A stretch of DNA of 64,000 bases from Wielerella bovis (GCF_022354465.1 NZ_CP092361.1:1-64000); one strand, 5' to 3'; counted from the first letter of the stretch, positions 49,800-59,769 are shown. Made by a program: numbers and translations. Notes: generated by a model not told the origin, from the sequence alone.

Positions 49800-49848
49800 T
49801 GGTGGGTCGTGAGCGATTCGAACGCTCGACCAACGGATTAAAAGTCCG
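49800..49848 (-). repeat. attR: tRNA-Lys 3' end within the intact gene
   Basis: 49 bp identical to attL at 20635-20683. The crossover must lie in this repeat. Confidence 0.93.
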
Positions 49849-49875
49849 CTGCTCTACCGACTGAGCTAACGACCC
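49800..49875 (-). tRNA. tRNA-Lys (anticodon UUU)
   Basis: 76 bases with encoded CCA. Acceptor GGGTCGT pairs with ACGACCC; D-arm GCTC...GAGC; anticodon loop CTTTTAA; T-arm GAGCG-TTCGAAT-CGCTC. Intact on the chromosomal side; its 3' end is the element's attachment site. Confidence 0.97.
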
Positions 49876-50086
49876 GAAAGACCAACATAATACAGATTCA
49901 ATTTTAATTCGTCAAGGATTTCTTGCATAAATTTGTGGGTATTTGGGTAAATGGTTTAATTTTAATGGAATTTATCTGAATGATTTAATCAATCAAGGCA
50001 GCCTGAAAGGAAATTTCAATGCCAAAATAATGAATAAGAAATAGCATAGAATGCGTGGGTGTAAACACCCACGCTACGTTTGCTGA
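49876..50086. other. Intergenic region right of tRNA-Lys
   Basis: No gene. It contains a DUS at about 49998 and a perfect palindrome GCGTGGGTGT-AA-ACACCCACGC (50053-50074), a hairpin that could terminate the minus-strand gene ending at 50087, though no T-tract follows. Confidence 0.5.
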
Positions 50087-50992
50087 TTATTGAGACCGTG
50101 TATTACGTAACCTTTGTTCACGCGATACAAACGGTAAATCATCAATAGTTGGACTGTATCCCTGTGCCGTAATCGGCAGTAAACCCAAGTGATAAAGCTC
50201 CTTTTCTATATTGGCGGCTGTCTTTCTCATGGCTGGATTACGGTAATTGTACACTTTTTCCGTAGCAATAATCAGGCTACCAACGTTAGGAAAATACATC
50301 ACTTCATGTGCACTAGGAACTTCTTCAGGCAAAATTTCTGCAGGTAAAAAAGTCAGCCAATCTACTGCCATGCGGTCGCTAAAAATGGATTCTGCTGTGT
50401 CATAATGGTCAAAATAACGGATATATTCCATAAATAGAGATTGAGGACTACTTTGAGCAATCATCAATACAATGTTTTTTATCCATTCTTTGCTGATACT
50501 CTGCTCATTAGCTATTATTCTTAATGACAATGTTCCAGCGGGACGAGCTTGAAGTGGTCCAGCTAAACCAAAATCAACAAAATAGTCGCCATTTTGAATT
50601 TTACTTGGCTCATCACGAGCTTCCCTTATCCGTTCTGGTTCAATATTGGTAAGATGTACCAAAAAACGGTCGCGGTATTGAAAAAATTCAGATTGTTGCA
50701 CCAGTTTCTTGACCCAATCAAATTGGCGATTATCCATCTCAATAGCAACAACACTCTCAATCTCTTCATAGAAACCTTCCCCTTCTAAAAGTTCATTGAT
50801 TTTAAAACGCTGTCCTTGAAATTCTAAATAATGTTCATTGGTCAGGTTTTCTGTAGGATAATCCATTTCTGCAAAAATTTTACTACCGATTTGTGCTGGC
50901 ATGTGCTGATAGACGCGGTTAAATAGGTCAAATAATTCATTGATACCAAGATTTAATCGGGTAAATGCGAAGTAAAAATGTACATTATTCAT
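50087..50992 (-). CDS. Immunity-protein-like (Imm52-like) protein
   Basis: 301 residues from the ATG at 50992 (ATGGAGATTCATATA before it); an upstream extension to 51052 is unlikely. Cytoplasmic, acidic, no signal peptide. The layout (VHFYFAFTRLNLGINELFDLFNRV at the N terminus and a C-terminal VSAHEV-type YFPNVGSLIIATEKVYN) recalls large immunity proteins of polymorphic toxin systems such as Imm52. The assignment is tentative. AT-richer than the chromosome, with another immunity-like gene upstream and no toxin nearby. Confidence 0.5.
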   Translation of the reverse strand: MNNVHFYFAFTRLNLGINELFDLFNRVYQHMPAQIGSKIFAEMDYPTENLTNEHYLEFQGQRFKINELLEGEGFYEEIESVVAIEMDNRQFDWVKKLVQQSEFFQYRDRFLVHLTNIEPERIREARDEPSKIQNGDYFVDFGLAGPLQARPAGTLSLRIIANEQSISKEWIKNIVLMIAQSSPQSLFMEYIRYFDHYDTAESIFSDRMAVDWLTFLPAEILPEEVPSAHEVMYFPNVGSLIIATEKVYNYRNPAMRKTAANIEKELYHLGLLPITAQGYSPTIDDLPFVSREQRLRNTRSQ

Positions 50993-51071
50993 TATATGAA
51001 TCTCCATTATTTCAGTAAAATGGTGCATGGTACGCACCCTACCATTTAACATTTTGTGTTAATTGCACAGG

Positions 51072-51428
51072 CTATGCTGGCTGTTTGCGTTTTACAAAAA
51101 TTTCATAATCTTCCAATACTTCGTCAAATTGTCCTTGCAGCTTATTTTTCGAAGGCAGTGATTTGAAAATAGTTATCCATTTCTCAATATCTACATGATG
51201 ACCATTAAGGCGAATGACATGACCTAATGCGACTAATGCAACTCTTGCCATATCCTCATTAGTTCCTGTTAAAAATAGTTTAATTATACTTTCTGTTTTT
51301 TTTATATCATATTGATAAAGCGATAATGATAGGACTAATTCTGATTTGTCTTCATTACTCCCATATTGAAGAATCTCAGTAATTTTATCTTCATTAAACA
51401 TTGGAATTTCTTGATAGATTAATGCCAT
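51072..51428 (-). CDS. HEAT-like small immunity-type protein
   Basis: 118 residues starting after AAGGAAAAATTAA. Helical repeats (ELVLSLSLYQYDIKKTESIIKLFLTGTNEDMARVALVALGHVIRLNG) resemble the HEAT-like family of CdiI/Imm proteins that inactivate contact-dependent toxins. It lies 80 bases upstream of the larger immunity-like gene on the same strand and is AT-rich. Function inferred only from shape and context. Confidence 0.55.
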   Translation of the reverse strand: MALIYQEIPMFNEDKITEILQYGSNEDKSELVLSLSLYQYDIKKTESIIKLFLTGTNEDMARVALVALGHVIRLNGHHVDIEKWITIFKSLPSKNKLQGQFDEVLEDYEIFVKRKQPA

Positions 51429-51451
51429 TTAATTTTTCCTTTGCTATTTGT

Positions 51452-51554
51452 TATAGTGGATTCACTAAATCAGGACAAGGCAACAGCGACCGACGTGTAC
51501 ACCTAGTACATAAGAGAGCTGGCAACGCGGTACTGGTTTAGTGAATTCACTATA
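51452..51554. mobile_element. Correia-like miniature element (copy 3)
   Basis: 103 bp from TATAGTGGATTCACTAAATC to TTTAGTGAATTCACTATA, same orientation and core as copy 1. It lies directly upstream of the HEAT-like gene and could supply or disturb its promoter. Confidence 0.85.
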
Positions 51555-51585
51555 CTAAGCCTGCGTTCTGCAAAGCAAGCGTAGA

Positions 51586-51605
51586 GTGGGCAACTTATTG
51601 CCCAC
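51586..51605. repeat. Palindrome between Correia element and pncA
   Basis: GTGGGCAA-CTTA-TTGCCCAC. The remaining sequence 51606-51760 has DUS copies, including the inverted pair at about 51717-51755 that can terminate pncA; no gene is seen. Confidence 0.6.
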
Positions 51606-51760
51606 GCAATTTAACGCAATCTTACTATCAGGCAGCCTGAAAGCCCATTTTAATCATTAAGTTATTGATACAAAATTATATTTATATCAAAATATTAAAG
51701 ATATTTATAATTAATAGGCAGCCTGAAAATATGTATTACGTTTTTCAGGCTGCCTTTGGC

Positions 51761-52393
51761 TTATTTTTGCAAATAATTTGCGATTTGCGCCGCATTATCC
51801 AACACAATCGCGCCTTGTTCCGCCATATCTTGCCACGCCAACGCAATGGTTTCAGGCGCAATACCACGACACGCGGCGCGATTGACGATAACTTGCCAAT
51901 CGCCACCACGCAGCAACTGCAACACGGTGGTTTTTACGCAATAATCGGTCGCCAAGCCGCCCACAATCAAAGTTTTCGCGCCTTTTGCATGCAGCCATTC
52001 AATCAAACCTGTACTCAATTTTTCCGCCAAATCGTGATAACACGCGCCGTAGGGGTGCATATCGGGTTCTACGCCTTTCCACACGCAATAATCGTATTCG
52101 GTAATGGCTGGCAAACCGTCCAGCAGCCTGAAACCTTCTGTACCGACTATGGCGTGTGAAACCCATGTTTCGCGTGCATTGGGCAAACCTGTGTCGCGCA
52201 ATTGTTCGGCGTGGCTGCTGACCAACCATTGTGCAGATGGACTGTGCGCGTCTTTACTCATCACGCGTAAGTCGGCAAGTGCGGCTTGGGCGTTGAGTTC
52301 GGCGACAATTTGTTCGCCTTCGGGAATGGGTAATTCGCTTGGGCACAAGGGTGTGAAGGTTTTTTGTGCGTCAATATCCAAAGATACAATCAT
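51761..52393 (-). CDS. pncA: Nicotinamidase/isochorismatase-family hydrolase
   Basis: 210 residues from the ATG at 52393. It deamidates nicotinamide to nicotinate for NAD recycling. The catalytic triad is visible as Asp in LDIDAQKTFTP, Lys in CVWKGVEPDMHPYG, and Cys in VGGLATDYCVKTTVLQL. Metal-site residues DAH appear in VMSKDAHSPSAQW. The longer frame to 52444 is unsupported. Confidence 0.85.
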   Translation of the reverse strand: MIVSLDIDAQKTFTPLCPSELPIPEGEQIVAELNAQAALADLRVMSKDAHSPSAQWLVSSHAEQLRDTGLPNARETWVSHAIVGTEGFRLLDGLPAITEYDYCVWKGVEPDMHPYGACYHDLAEKLSTGLIEWLHAKGAKTLIVGGLATDYCVKTTVLQLLRGGDWQVIVNRAACRGIAPETIALAWQDMAEQGAIVLDNAAQIANYLQK

Positions 52394-52461
52394 GTTTTTC
52401 CCCGTTAATATGAATGATGATGTGTTTTTCAGGCTGCATATCACAAAAGGCAGCCTGAAAA

Positions 52462-53379
52462 CTATTTATGCCGCAATAATTTATCGCCAACTGCTGCCAA
52501 AATCGCACCTGCTACGACAATAAATGCGCCCAAATAACTCAATGTATTCATTGCCAAAGGTGGAAATGTTGTCGGCGCAATCCAATGGGCAATGAGTGAA
52601 AACAGCATGGTAAAAATCGGCAACATGGTGGTAATCACGCTGATTTTGGATGCATCCCAATGGTTCAGCGATTCGCCGTATGCTCCATACGCAATGAGCG
52701 TGTTGGCGCAGCAATAGACAAAACACAGTAAGGTAAATCCGTTCAGGCTGCCTAAATCGCTGGGGCTGACAATCGGTGTGAGCAAAATGCCGCAACCAAA
52801 ATACAGCATCATCAATACTTGTGCCGATGAAAAGGTTTTCAGCAGTAATTTTTGCGCCACTGCATACACCACCCAAATAATGCTAGCGGCTGAACCCAAT
52901 AAGACACCCAATGCGTAAGTTCCCAGTTGCAGAATTTCGGCAAATCGGTCGTTGAAAAATGCGATTAAACCGATAACCAACACCAGCGCACCGATTTTTT
53001 GAAATCGTCCCAAAGTTTCTTTGAAGACGATGATGCCGCATGTCATCATGGCAAAGGGTGCGAGTTGCCACAAAATTTGAATGGTGGTGGGCGAAATATA
53101 GTTTAACGCTTTGGCAAAAAAGGTAAAATTACCTGTCAGCCCAATCACGCCCATTAGCAACAAAAGTACGTGTCGCTGGCTAAATTGCGACCATTTGGGC
53201 AAATGTCCGCGCATCGCCAATATACCCAGTAGCACAATCGCCGCCGCCCAAAATCGTCCCCACACCAAAGTTTGCGCGTCCATCACTTTCAGCACTTGTT
53301 GCGCCGCCAAAGGCAATGTGCCCCAAGTTGCCGTTGCCAATAATGCCAACGAAAAACCCAATATTGGTTTTTGTGCCAT
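52462..53379 (-). CDS. EamA/DMT-family transporter
   Basis: 305 residues with ten predicted membrane helices and two EamA repeats (LALLATATWGTLPLAAQQVLK... and VVYAVAQKLLLKTFSSAQVLMML...). Drug/metabolite transporter superfamily; substrate unknown. AAAAGGATAAAAATC precedes ATG. It lies 69 bases upstream of pncA on the same strand and may be cotranscribed through a DUS stem. Confidence 0.85.
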   Translation of the reverse strand: MAQKPILGFSLALLATATWGTLPLAAQQVLKVMDAQTLVWGRFWAAAIVLLGILAMRGHLPKWSQFSQRHVLLLLMGVIGLTGNFTFFAKALNYISPTTIQILWQLAPFAMMTCGIIVFKETLGRFQKIGALVLVIGLIAFFNDRFAEILQLGTYALGVLLGSAASIIWVVYAVAQKLLLKTFSSAQVLMMLYFGCGILLTPIVSPSDLGSLNGFTLLCFVYCCANTLIAYGAYGESLNHWDASKISVITTMLPIFTMLFSLIAHWIAPTTFPPLAMNTLSYLGAFIVVAGAILAAVGDKLLRHK

Positions 53380-53466
53380 GATTTTTATCCTTTTGTTTGA
53401 TGGAAATTAAAGGTTTCAGGCTGCCTGAATATTTATTTATATATTTAAAAAGGCAGCCTGAAAAAT

Positions 53467-54555
53467 TTATTCCACATACGATACACGCAGATAATGAGGT
53501 TTCCAATCATATTTATCTACCGTAACTAATTGAATTATTGAAACCATCTCATCTAATTTATATTTTCCCAACGACCCAGTTTGTGCCAAATGATAAGTAA
53601 ACACAATCCGTGAACGAGGGTGTGGCAGAATATCCACTTCTAAAATATATTGTAATCGCCCACTGCCACGAACAAGTTGGATTTGTGTGTCATGAATTTG
53701 CGCCCAATCAAAATGCGTGCTTTGCAAAAATGGTGTATTTTTGTGTATGGTTAAACCACGTTGGGATAAAGTCAGGCGCGTTGGCAAAACAATTTCTAGC
53801 AAAAAATAGAGATAAGCAAAAATCAATGCGCCAGTCAAAAGCAACATTGCCAATCCTACCAAAGTATGCGTCCCAAAATTGATTGTCCAATTTTGCCATG
53901 ATGATGGCACATTTTTCAAATAAAACAAGTAAATAACACCCAAAAGCGGAAAACTGGCAAGATTCAATAAGCCAAAGAGTAGCCAATCTGCCCATGGATA
54001 AAAACGCCATGTTTTCGGATTGGGCAAATGTTGCAAATTCAGCGTGGGCATGGGTGGGACGTTTTCATTTAAGCAATGTTGCAAAATGCGTTTTTGGTAT
54101 TGGTATAAAAGATTTTGTCTTTGTTTTTTCGTTAATTTTTTCTGGGCAAGTTCAAAGTGTTTGGTGGCAATGCTTAAAGTGATTTTTTCACTATCATCTC
54201 CATGTCGGATAATAATATGGAGCTTTTTGATTTCATTGTGTTTATTTTTAATGGTGTAGGCGTATAAAATATCCACCCATTTGATTTGCTCATGCGATAA
54301 ATGTACTTTAAATGACTGATGATATTGATGAATCAACAAACCATGTTTATTCAAAACGATGTAGGGCATGTCTGCCAAAAGTCGCCACAAACGAATGTAA
54401 AATTTTAGCCAAAAATAAAAAATCCAGCCCAAAAAGACCAGCGCAACGATTTTACTTTCGCCATCTAGGTAATAGAAAATCACGCCGCAAATCAGCAGCA
54501 ACAAAGTATGGACTAGAATGCGAAATAGAGAAATAGGCAAAAATAAAGTAGGCAT
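53467..54555 (-). CDS. Unknown membrane protein
   Basis: 362 residues. Two helices near the N terminus (ILVHTLLLLICGVIFYYL and IVALVFLGWIFYFWLKF) and two near the middle (WLLFGLLNLASFPLLGVIYLFYL and LVGLAMLLLTGALIFAYLYFLL). Each pair is followed by a soluble region with similar features (YIVLNKHGLLIHQYHQSF and RLTLSQRGLTIHKNTPFL), so it looks like a tandem duplication of a membrane plus PH-like unit. No family recognised. Flanked by DUS stems. Confidence 0.65.
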   Translation of the reverse strand: MPTLFLPISLFRILVHTLLLLICGVIFYYLDGESKIVALVFLGWIFYFWLKFYIRLWRLLADMPYIVLNKHGLLIHQYHQSFKVHLSHEQIKWVDILYAYTIKNKHNEIKKLHIIIRHGDDSEKITLSIATKHFELAQKKLTKKQRQNLLYQYQKRILQHCLNENVPPMPTLNLQHLPNPKTWRFYPWADWLLFGLLNLASFPLLGVIYLFYLKNVPSSWQNWTINFGTHTLVGLAMLLLTGALIFAYLYFLLEIVLPTRLTLSQRGLTIHKNTPFLQSTHFDWAQIHDTQIQLVRGSGRLQYILEVDILPHPRSRIVFTYHLAQTGSLGKYKLDEMVSIIQLVTVDKYDWKPHYLRVSYVE

Positions 54556-54633
54556 TTAATGTGCTTTCAAAAATATTTAGGCAGCCTGAAAAATATTTTT
54601 TTCAGTTTTCAGGCTGCCTATCAACCCCAATCA

Positions 54634-55950
54634 TCAATCCAAATCCAATTTCCCCAAAGCCTCAAACTTCGCCTTCATGGTCGGATTTTTGCGTACCAAT
54701 TTTTTCACCGTCAAATCTTCCGCCTTATTATTTGCCAAGCGCAGATTGTTTTCCGAAGACAATAGTGCCTCTTTGGTTTTTTCTAACTGTTTAATGGTCT
54801 TATCAATCCCATCAATCGCTTCTTGGAAACGGCGACTCGCCAATTCATAATTCTTGCCAAATGCTGCTTTAAATGTGTTCAAATCATTTTCAAAATTGGT
54901 AATATCCACATTTTGCTCGCGCATAGTTGCCAATTCCTGCTTATATTGCAGCGCATTCAACGACGCATTACGCAACAAAGAAATCAGCGGTACAAAAAAT
55001 TGCGGACGCACCACATACATTTTCGGATATTCGTGCGACACATCCACAATGCCCGCGTTATACAACTCACTTTCGCTTTCCAACAACGACACCAGTACCG
55101 CATATTCACATTTTTTCTCGCGCCTATCCTTGTCCAATTCCTTGAAAAAATCGCCATTTTTCTTCTTGGTAGCCGTTGTATCGTTTTCGTTTTTCATCTC
55201 AAACATAATGGACACGATTTCATTGCCCAGTTCATCGCACTCACGATAAATATAATCGCCCTTACTGCCGCTGGAAACATCATTATCCTTCCCAAATTGC
55301 GCGCGCGGAAACGCCGCCGCCCGAATGCGATTAAATTCAATCTCACAATGCTGCTCCAAACTTTCCCCCAACATTTTGGTGGACAATTTAGCCTTATAAT
55401 TTTTATACAACTCAATTTCATCGTCTTTCAATTTCAAGGCAATCGCATGATTCTTTAGCAGATTTTGCCGTTCCAGCGCAAATTCTTTTTCCTGCATCGC
55501 TACTTGATTTTGCAACATCAACACCTGTTGCTGCTGCGCGTTTGTTTGTTCCAACAAGCGCAACTGGTTTTCGCTGTCCTTTTGCAACAATTTTGCTTCC
55601 GATTGCGCTCGTAATTGCGCCAACTCGCGCTCACTATCCGCCAATTTTTGCTTCAAAATTTCTTCCGCCTGCGCCACCGCCAAACGACTGTCCGCTTCAT
55701 GATTTTGAATTTTCGCATTTAATTGCACAATTTCTTGTTCTTTTTGCGACAAGGCAGCCTGAAAATCCTGTTGCGCGCGCGTGTTTGCCAATGTCAAATC
55801 ACTATTGAATTTTTCTTGCAACTGCGCCACGCGCTTATTGATTTCGCGTTCAAATTCCTGCGTGCGTACCTGATTTTGAATATCGGCATAACCCGCTTTG
55901 TCAATGGTAAACGCCGTTTGGCAATGTGGGCATTGGATTTTGTGCGACAT
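54634..55950 (-). CDS. DUF2130 coiled-coil protein
   Basis: 438 residues from the ATG at 55950 (AAAGGAAATCATC before it). An N-terminal zinc-finger-like [10 protein letters not shown] is followed by a long coiled coil (residues 30-190). The DUF2130 core (about 205-370) contains [26 protein letters not shown], reminiscent of the D...ExK arrangement of PD-(D/E)XK nucleases. A second coiled coil and a basic tail end the protein. Biochemical role unknown. Confidence 0.85.
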   Translation of the reverse strand: MSHKIQCPHCQTAFTIDKAGYADIQNQVRTQEFEREINKRVAQLQEKFNSDLTLANTRAQQDFQAALSQKEQEIVQLNAKIQNHEADSRLAVAQAEEILKQKLADSERELAQLRAQSEAKLLQKDSENQLRLLEQTNAQQQQVLMLQNQVAMQEKEFALERQNLLKNHAIALKLKDDEIELYKNYKAKLSTKMLGESLEQHCEIEFNRIRAAAFPRAQFGKDNDVSSGSKGDYIYRECDELGNEIVSIMFEMKNENDTTATKKKNGDFFKELDKDRREKKCEYAVLVSLLESESELYNAGIVDVSHEYPKMYVVRPQFFVPLISLLRNASLNALQYKQELATMREQNVDITNFENDLNTFKAAFGKNYELASRRFQEAIDGIDKTIKQLEKTKEALLSSENNLRLANNKAEDLTVKKLVRKNPTMKAKFEALGKLDLD

Positions 55951-56070
55951 GATGATTTCCTTTTTCTGTATCAATAGGCAGCCTGAAAAATAGCTTGCGT
56001 ATTGTAACGCGAAAAGTTTTCAGGCTGCCTATTGCGTGCGACAAAAGTCAGATAAGCACCGATTATTTTG

Positions 56071-56088
56071 TATAGTGGATTCACTATA
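56071..56088. mobile_element. Collapsed Correia-like remnant
   Basis: TATAGTGGATTCACTATA: the two terminal repeats joined with the interior lost, as after an internal deletion. Confidence 0.6.
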
Positions 56089-56231
56089 AACAAATAGGCA
56101 GCCTGAAAACACTATCCATATAAGCAATTCATTGCCAACTCAAATAAACCTTTCGTACCAATTTTCAGGCTGCCTAAAATCGCGTAAAATCCGCCCTAAT
56201 TATTTTGAATGAATAAGGCAGCCTGAAAACA

Positions 56232-56338
56232 TATAGTCGTTTAAAATAAAAATAAGACAAGGCGGAAGCGACCGCCGTGTACATTTAGTGCATAAGGGAG
56301 CTGGTAACGCGGTATTATTTTTATTTTAAACGACAATA
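56232..56338. mobile_element. Variant Correia-like element
   Basis: 107 bp with different ends (TATAGTCGTTTAAAATAAAA and TTTTATTTTAAACGACAATA) but the shared interior GACAAGGCGGAAGCGACCGC, TGTACATTTAGTGCATAAGG and GAGCTGGTAACGC. Ends 43 bases before the mnmG start. Confidence 0.75.
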
Positions 56339-56381
56339 CTTTCAGGCTGCCTGAAACTATTGTAATGAAAGCAAAACACAC

Positions 56382-58268
56382 ATGATTTACCCCAAAACTT
56401 ACGACATCATCGTTGTCGGTGGCGGACACGCTGGCACGGAAGCCGCACTCGCCGCCGCACGCATGGGCGCACAAACCCTTCTTTTGACACACAATATTGA
56501 AACTCTGGGACAAATGTCCTGCAATCCGTCCATTGGTGGCATCGGCAAAGGGCATTTGGTGCGCGAAGTGGACGCGCTGGGCGGTGCCATGGCGTTGGCG
56601 ACCGATATGTCGGGCATACAATTTCGCCGTTTGAATGCGTCCAAAGGTGCGGCGGTTCGTGCCACGCGTGCCCAAGCCGACCGTGTGTTGTACAAAGCCG
56701 CCATTCGCCACATGCTTGAAAATCAAGAAAATCTGGATTTATTCCAACAAGCGGTGGAAGACATTATTTTGGATGGCGACCGCGTTTCAGGTGCGAAAAC
56801 TGCAATGGGCGTGGTGTTCAAATGCCGCGCTTTGGTGCTGACTGCTGGCACATTTTTGGCGGGCAAAATCCACATTGGTTTGGAAAATTACGCAGGCGGA
56901 CGCGCTGGCGACCCTGCCGCGCAAGGACTTTCAGGCTGCCTGAAAGAATTGAATTTGCCACAAAGCCGTTTAAAAACAGGCACGCCGCCACGCATTGACG
57001 GGCGCACCATTGATTTTTCGCAACTGGAAGAACAAGCTGGCGACACGCCCGTGCCCGTATTTTCGGTGCGCGGCAACGCAGCCATGCACCCCCGACAAAT
57101 CCCATGTTGGATTACGCATACCAACACAAAAACACACGAAATTATTCGCAGTGGCTTTGACCGCAGCCCGATGTTTACAGGCAAAATTGAAGGCGTGGGC
57201 CCGCGCTATTGCCCGTCCATTGAAGACAAAGTCAATCGCTTTGCAGACAAAGACAGCCACCAAATTTTCCTTGAACCAGAAGGCTTGAATACCAACGAAT
57301 ATTATCCCAGCGGTCTGTCCACCAGCTTACCCTTTGATATTCAATTAGGTTTGATTCGCAGCATGAAAGGGTTGGAAAACGCCCATCTTTTGCGCCCTGG
57401 TTACGCGATTGAATACGATTATTTTGACCCGCGCAATTTGAAAGCCAGCTTGGAAACGAAAACCGTGCAAGGTTTGTTTTTCGCAGGACAAATCAACGGC
57501 ACAACGGGCTACGAAGAAGCCGCCGCGCAAGGCTTGTTGGCTGGTGCGAATGCTGTGCAATTTGTGCGCGAACAAGACCCGCTTTTGTTGCGCCGCGAAC
57601 AGGCGTATCTTGGTGTTTTGATTGATGATTTGATTACCAAAGGCGTGAACGAGCCGTATCGCATGTTTACCAGTCGCGCGGAATACCGTTTGCAGTTGCG
57701 CGAAGACAATGCGGACATGCGTTTGACCGAAGACGGCTACAAAATCGGTTTGGTGTCGGAAGCACAATGGCGTGCGTTTGAGCAAAAACGCGAGCAAATT
57801 GAATTGGAAATTCAACGTCTTAAATCCACATGGTACACGCCACAAAAATTGGCGGAAGACGAGCAAATGCGCGTGTTGGGGCAAAAATTGAGCCGTGAAG
57901 CAAATTTGCACGATTTGTTGCGCCGCCCGAATGTGAATTATGCGGATTTGATGAGTTTGCCCAACGCGCAGCCTGAAAATATTTTGGCGGATGATGTGGC
58001 GGAACAGGTTGAAATTCAAGTGAAATATCAGGGCTACATTGACCGCCAAAACGAAGAAATTGACGGTCGGCGTGATTTGGAAACATTCAGGCTGCCTGAA
58101 AACATGGATTACAGCAAAGTCAAAGGTTTATCGGTAGAAGTACAGCAGAAATTGACGCAACACCAACCCGAAACTTTGGGGCAAGCGAGCCGCATTTCTG
58201 GGGTTACGCCTGTGAGCATTGCTTTGTTGATGGTGCATGTGAAGCGTGGGTTTAAAGACGCGAAATAG
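56382..58268 (+). CDS. mnmG: tRNA uridine 5-carboxymethylaminomethyl modification enzyme MnmG (GidA)
   Basis: 628 residues, normal length. With MnmE it installs the cmnm5 group on wobble U34. The FAD-binding start is [46 protein letters not shown] and the catalytic-Cys region PPRIDGRT...IPCWITHTN are present. [21 protein letters not shown] and the C-terminal [16 protein letters not shown] are typical. DUS copies lie inside the gene. Confidence 0.97.
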   Translation: MIYPKTYDIIVVGGGHAGTEAALAAARMGAQTLLLTHNIETLGQMSCNPSIGGIGKGHLVREVDALGGAMALATDMSGIQFRRLNASKGAAVRATRAQADRVLYKAAIRHMLENQENLDLFQQAVEDIILDGDRVSGAKTAMGVVFKCRALVLTAGTFLAGKIHIGLENYAGGRAGDPAAQGLSGCLKELNLPQSRLKTGTPPRIDGRTIDFSQLEEQAGDTPVPVFSVRGNAAMHPRQIPCWITHTNTKTHEIIRSGFDRSPMFTGKIEGVGPRYCPSIEDKVNRFADKDSHQIFLEPEGLNTNEYYPSGLSTSLPFDIQLGLIRSMKGLENAHLLRPGYAIEYDYFDPRNLKASLETKTVQGLFFAGQINGTTGYEEAAAQGLLAGANAVQFVREQDPLLLRREQAYLGVLIDDLITKGVNEPYRMFTSRAEYRLQLREDNADMRLTEDGYKIGLVSEAQWRAFEQKREQIELEIQRLKSTWYTPQKLAEDEQMRVLGQKLSREANLHDLLRRPNVNYADLMSLPNAQPENILADDVAEQVEIQVKYQGYIDRQNEEIDGRRDLETFRLPENMDYSKVKGLSVEVQQKLTQHQPETLGQASRISGVTPVSIALLMVHVKRGFKDAK

Positions 58269-58300
58269 GTTTTCAGGCAGCCTGAAAAATAAATTACCTT

Positions 58301-58880
58301 ATGAAATCACTCAAACAATTATTCACCGCCCTGTGTTTATGGGCATTGTGGTTTGGTTTGACTATCGTGTTGGCTCAAACCTTCAAAATGCTCAATACCA
58401 CACATTACCAATCAGACGACGCCCGATAAACCGTTCCGCGTGGCGATTGTGGCAGCAGACGGTTCACGGTACGCCGTGCCGTTTCAAGAAGCGCAGACCA
58501 TGCCCGAAGTGTGGAACAGGCAGCCTGAAAAATCTTGCCAACAAGAAGATTGCCTGTTTCAGGCAGATGATGGCAGCCTGATTTTCCATAACGAAGGCGC
58601 ATTGTGGTACAGCGAATCGCGTTACCGCATTGTGGGCAATCGGCTTGAACCTGTGTCGCATGTGGTGTTTAATGTGGGCGATGTATTTTTTGCGGGGATT
58701 GGGGCATTTATTTTATTGAAATTGGGCAAATATGGTTTTTACCGTTGGCGATACCGCCGTGCGCCCGAGCAATTGGCGGCGTATCATCGGGCAGTGTGGG
58801 CAAGTGTGAAACGGTGGTTAATTTGGGTAGCGGTGTTGATGTTTTTTATTTTGGGAATCAGTGTATTACAGGCAGCCTGA
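58301..58880 (+). pseudogene. Membrane-protein gene broken by a frameshift
   Basis: Frame 1 starts MKSLKQLFTALCLWALWFGLTIVLAQ (a signal anchor) and stops after 43 codons at TAA near 58429. Frame 2 continues with PFRVAIVAADGSRYAVPFQEA, a middle soluble part with CQQEDCLF, two C-terminal membrane helices and a stop at 58880. The two parts join if one base is removed near 58412-58424 (CAGACGACGCCC), giving about 192 residues. Either a recent inactivation, a sequencing error, or two separate small genes. Family unknown. Confidence 0.6.
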
Positions 58881-58971
58881 AAATTTCCGCTATATCATTT
58901 ATGAAATTTGATTCTTATGAAAATCCATTTTAAATCGTTAAAATGGATTTTTTTATTTGGATTGCATAACC

Positions 58972-59769
58972 ATGGACACCCAACGCGACTTATACCCCCA
59001 CGAAATCTTGCAAGAAATCATCAGCAAAACTGAAAGCAAAGCCAATGCCAGCCTGAAAATGCTGTCAATTTTAAGTTTTCTAGGTGGCGCATATGTCGGA
59101 TTTGGTTATTTGGCATATTTGAAAGTGGTCAGCGGCATACCTGCACAATGGAGTGGTTTGGCAGCATTGCTAGGCGCGGCGGTGTTTCCCATTTGCCTGA
59201 TTTGCATTTTGATTGGTGGTGGCGAACTGGCAACGGGCAATATGATGATTATGGCATTGGGCAAATACACACGCCGTGTGCGCTTTTCCAAATTGCTGCG
59301 TAATTGGTTGCTGGTGAGCGTAGGTAATTTGGTAGGCGCATTGTTTGTGGCGTATTTTTTGGGGCATTATGTCGGCTTGTCAGAAGGGGCTACTATCAAC
59401 AAAACCATCGCTATCGCACAAAGCAAAGTAAACATGGATTTTGGTCGTTCTTTTGTGTCGGCAATTGCGTGTAATTGGTTGGTTTGCATGGGGATTTGGT
59501 TTTATTTTGGCGCAAAACAAACTTCGGGGCGCATTTTGGCGATGTGGTTTCCTGTGATGATTTTTATCTTGATTGGTTTTCAGCATTTTGTGGCGAATAT
59601 GGTGATGATTCCAGCAGGGATTTTTGCAGGTGCGCCGATTACTTGGGGGCAATTTTTTACCAATATGTTGCCTGTGTTTTTGGGTAATGTGGTGGGTGGC
59701 ACATCGTTTGTGGCGGCTTCGTATTTGTATGCCTACAAACATTTATTAAAAGACGATTATTCCATTTAA
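58972..59769 (+). CDS. Formate/nitrite transporter family channel
   Basis: 265 residues from the ATG at 58972. Six membrane helices with the FNT signatures FPICLICILIGGGELATGNMM and CNWLVCMGIWFYFGAK...FQHFVANM. FocA-type channels pass formate, NirC-type nitrite; the sequence alone does not decide. The N terminus has a YPHEILQEIISKTESKA helix like the family's lid. Ends before a DUS terminator. Confidence 0.88.
   Translation: MDTQRDLYPHEILQEIISKTESKANASLKMLSILSFLGGAYVGFGYLAYLKVVSGIPAQWSGLAALLGAAVFPICLICILIGGGELATGNMMIMALGKYTRRVRFSKLLRNWLLVSVGNLVGALFVAYFLGHYVGLSEGATINKTIAIAQSKVNMDFGRSFVSAIACNWLVCMGIWFYFGAKQTSGRILAMWFPVMIFILIGFQHFVANMVMIPAGIFAGAPITWGQFFTNMLPVFLGNVVGGTSFVAASYLYAYKHLLKDDYSI

Larger units (their letters stand above)
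20635..49848. mobile_element. Integrative and conjugative element in tRNA-Lys
   Basis: About 29.2 kb bounded by identical 49-bp repeats of the tRNA-Lys 3' end. A tyrosine integrase gene ends five bases before the intact tRNA copy. Gene content in order: virB1-B6, a minus-strand cargo gene, virB7, topB, virB8-B11, virD4, polyvalent primase, zinc ribbon, mobC, relaxase, oriT, accessory gene, toxin-antitoxin, replication protein, cro/cI switch, leader RNA, trbM, traL, traM, xis and int. All modules for excision, replication, transfer and regulation appear present, so it is probably functional. It is dense in DUS, which argues for long residence in this family. Confidence 0.93.
55951..56381. other. 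Repeat-rich interval before mnmG
   Basis: 430 bases with at least six DUS copies in inverted pairs, a remnant Correia-like palindrome and a variant Correia-like element. The mnmG promoter must lie within or at the end of it. No gene seen. Confidence 0.7.
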
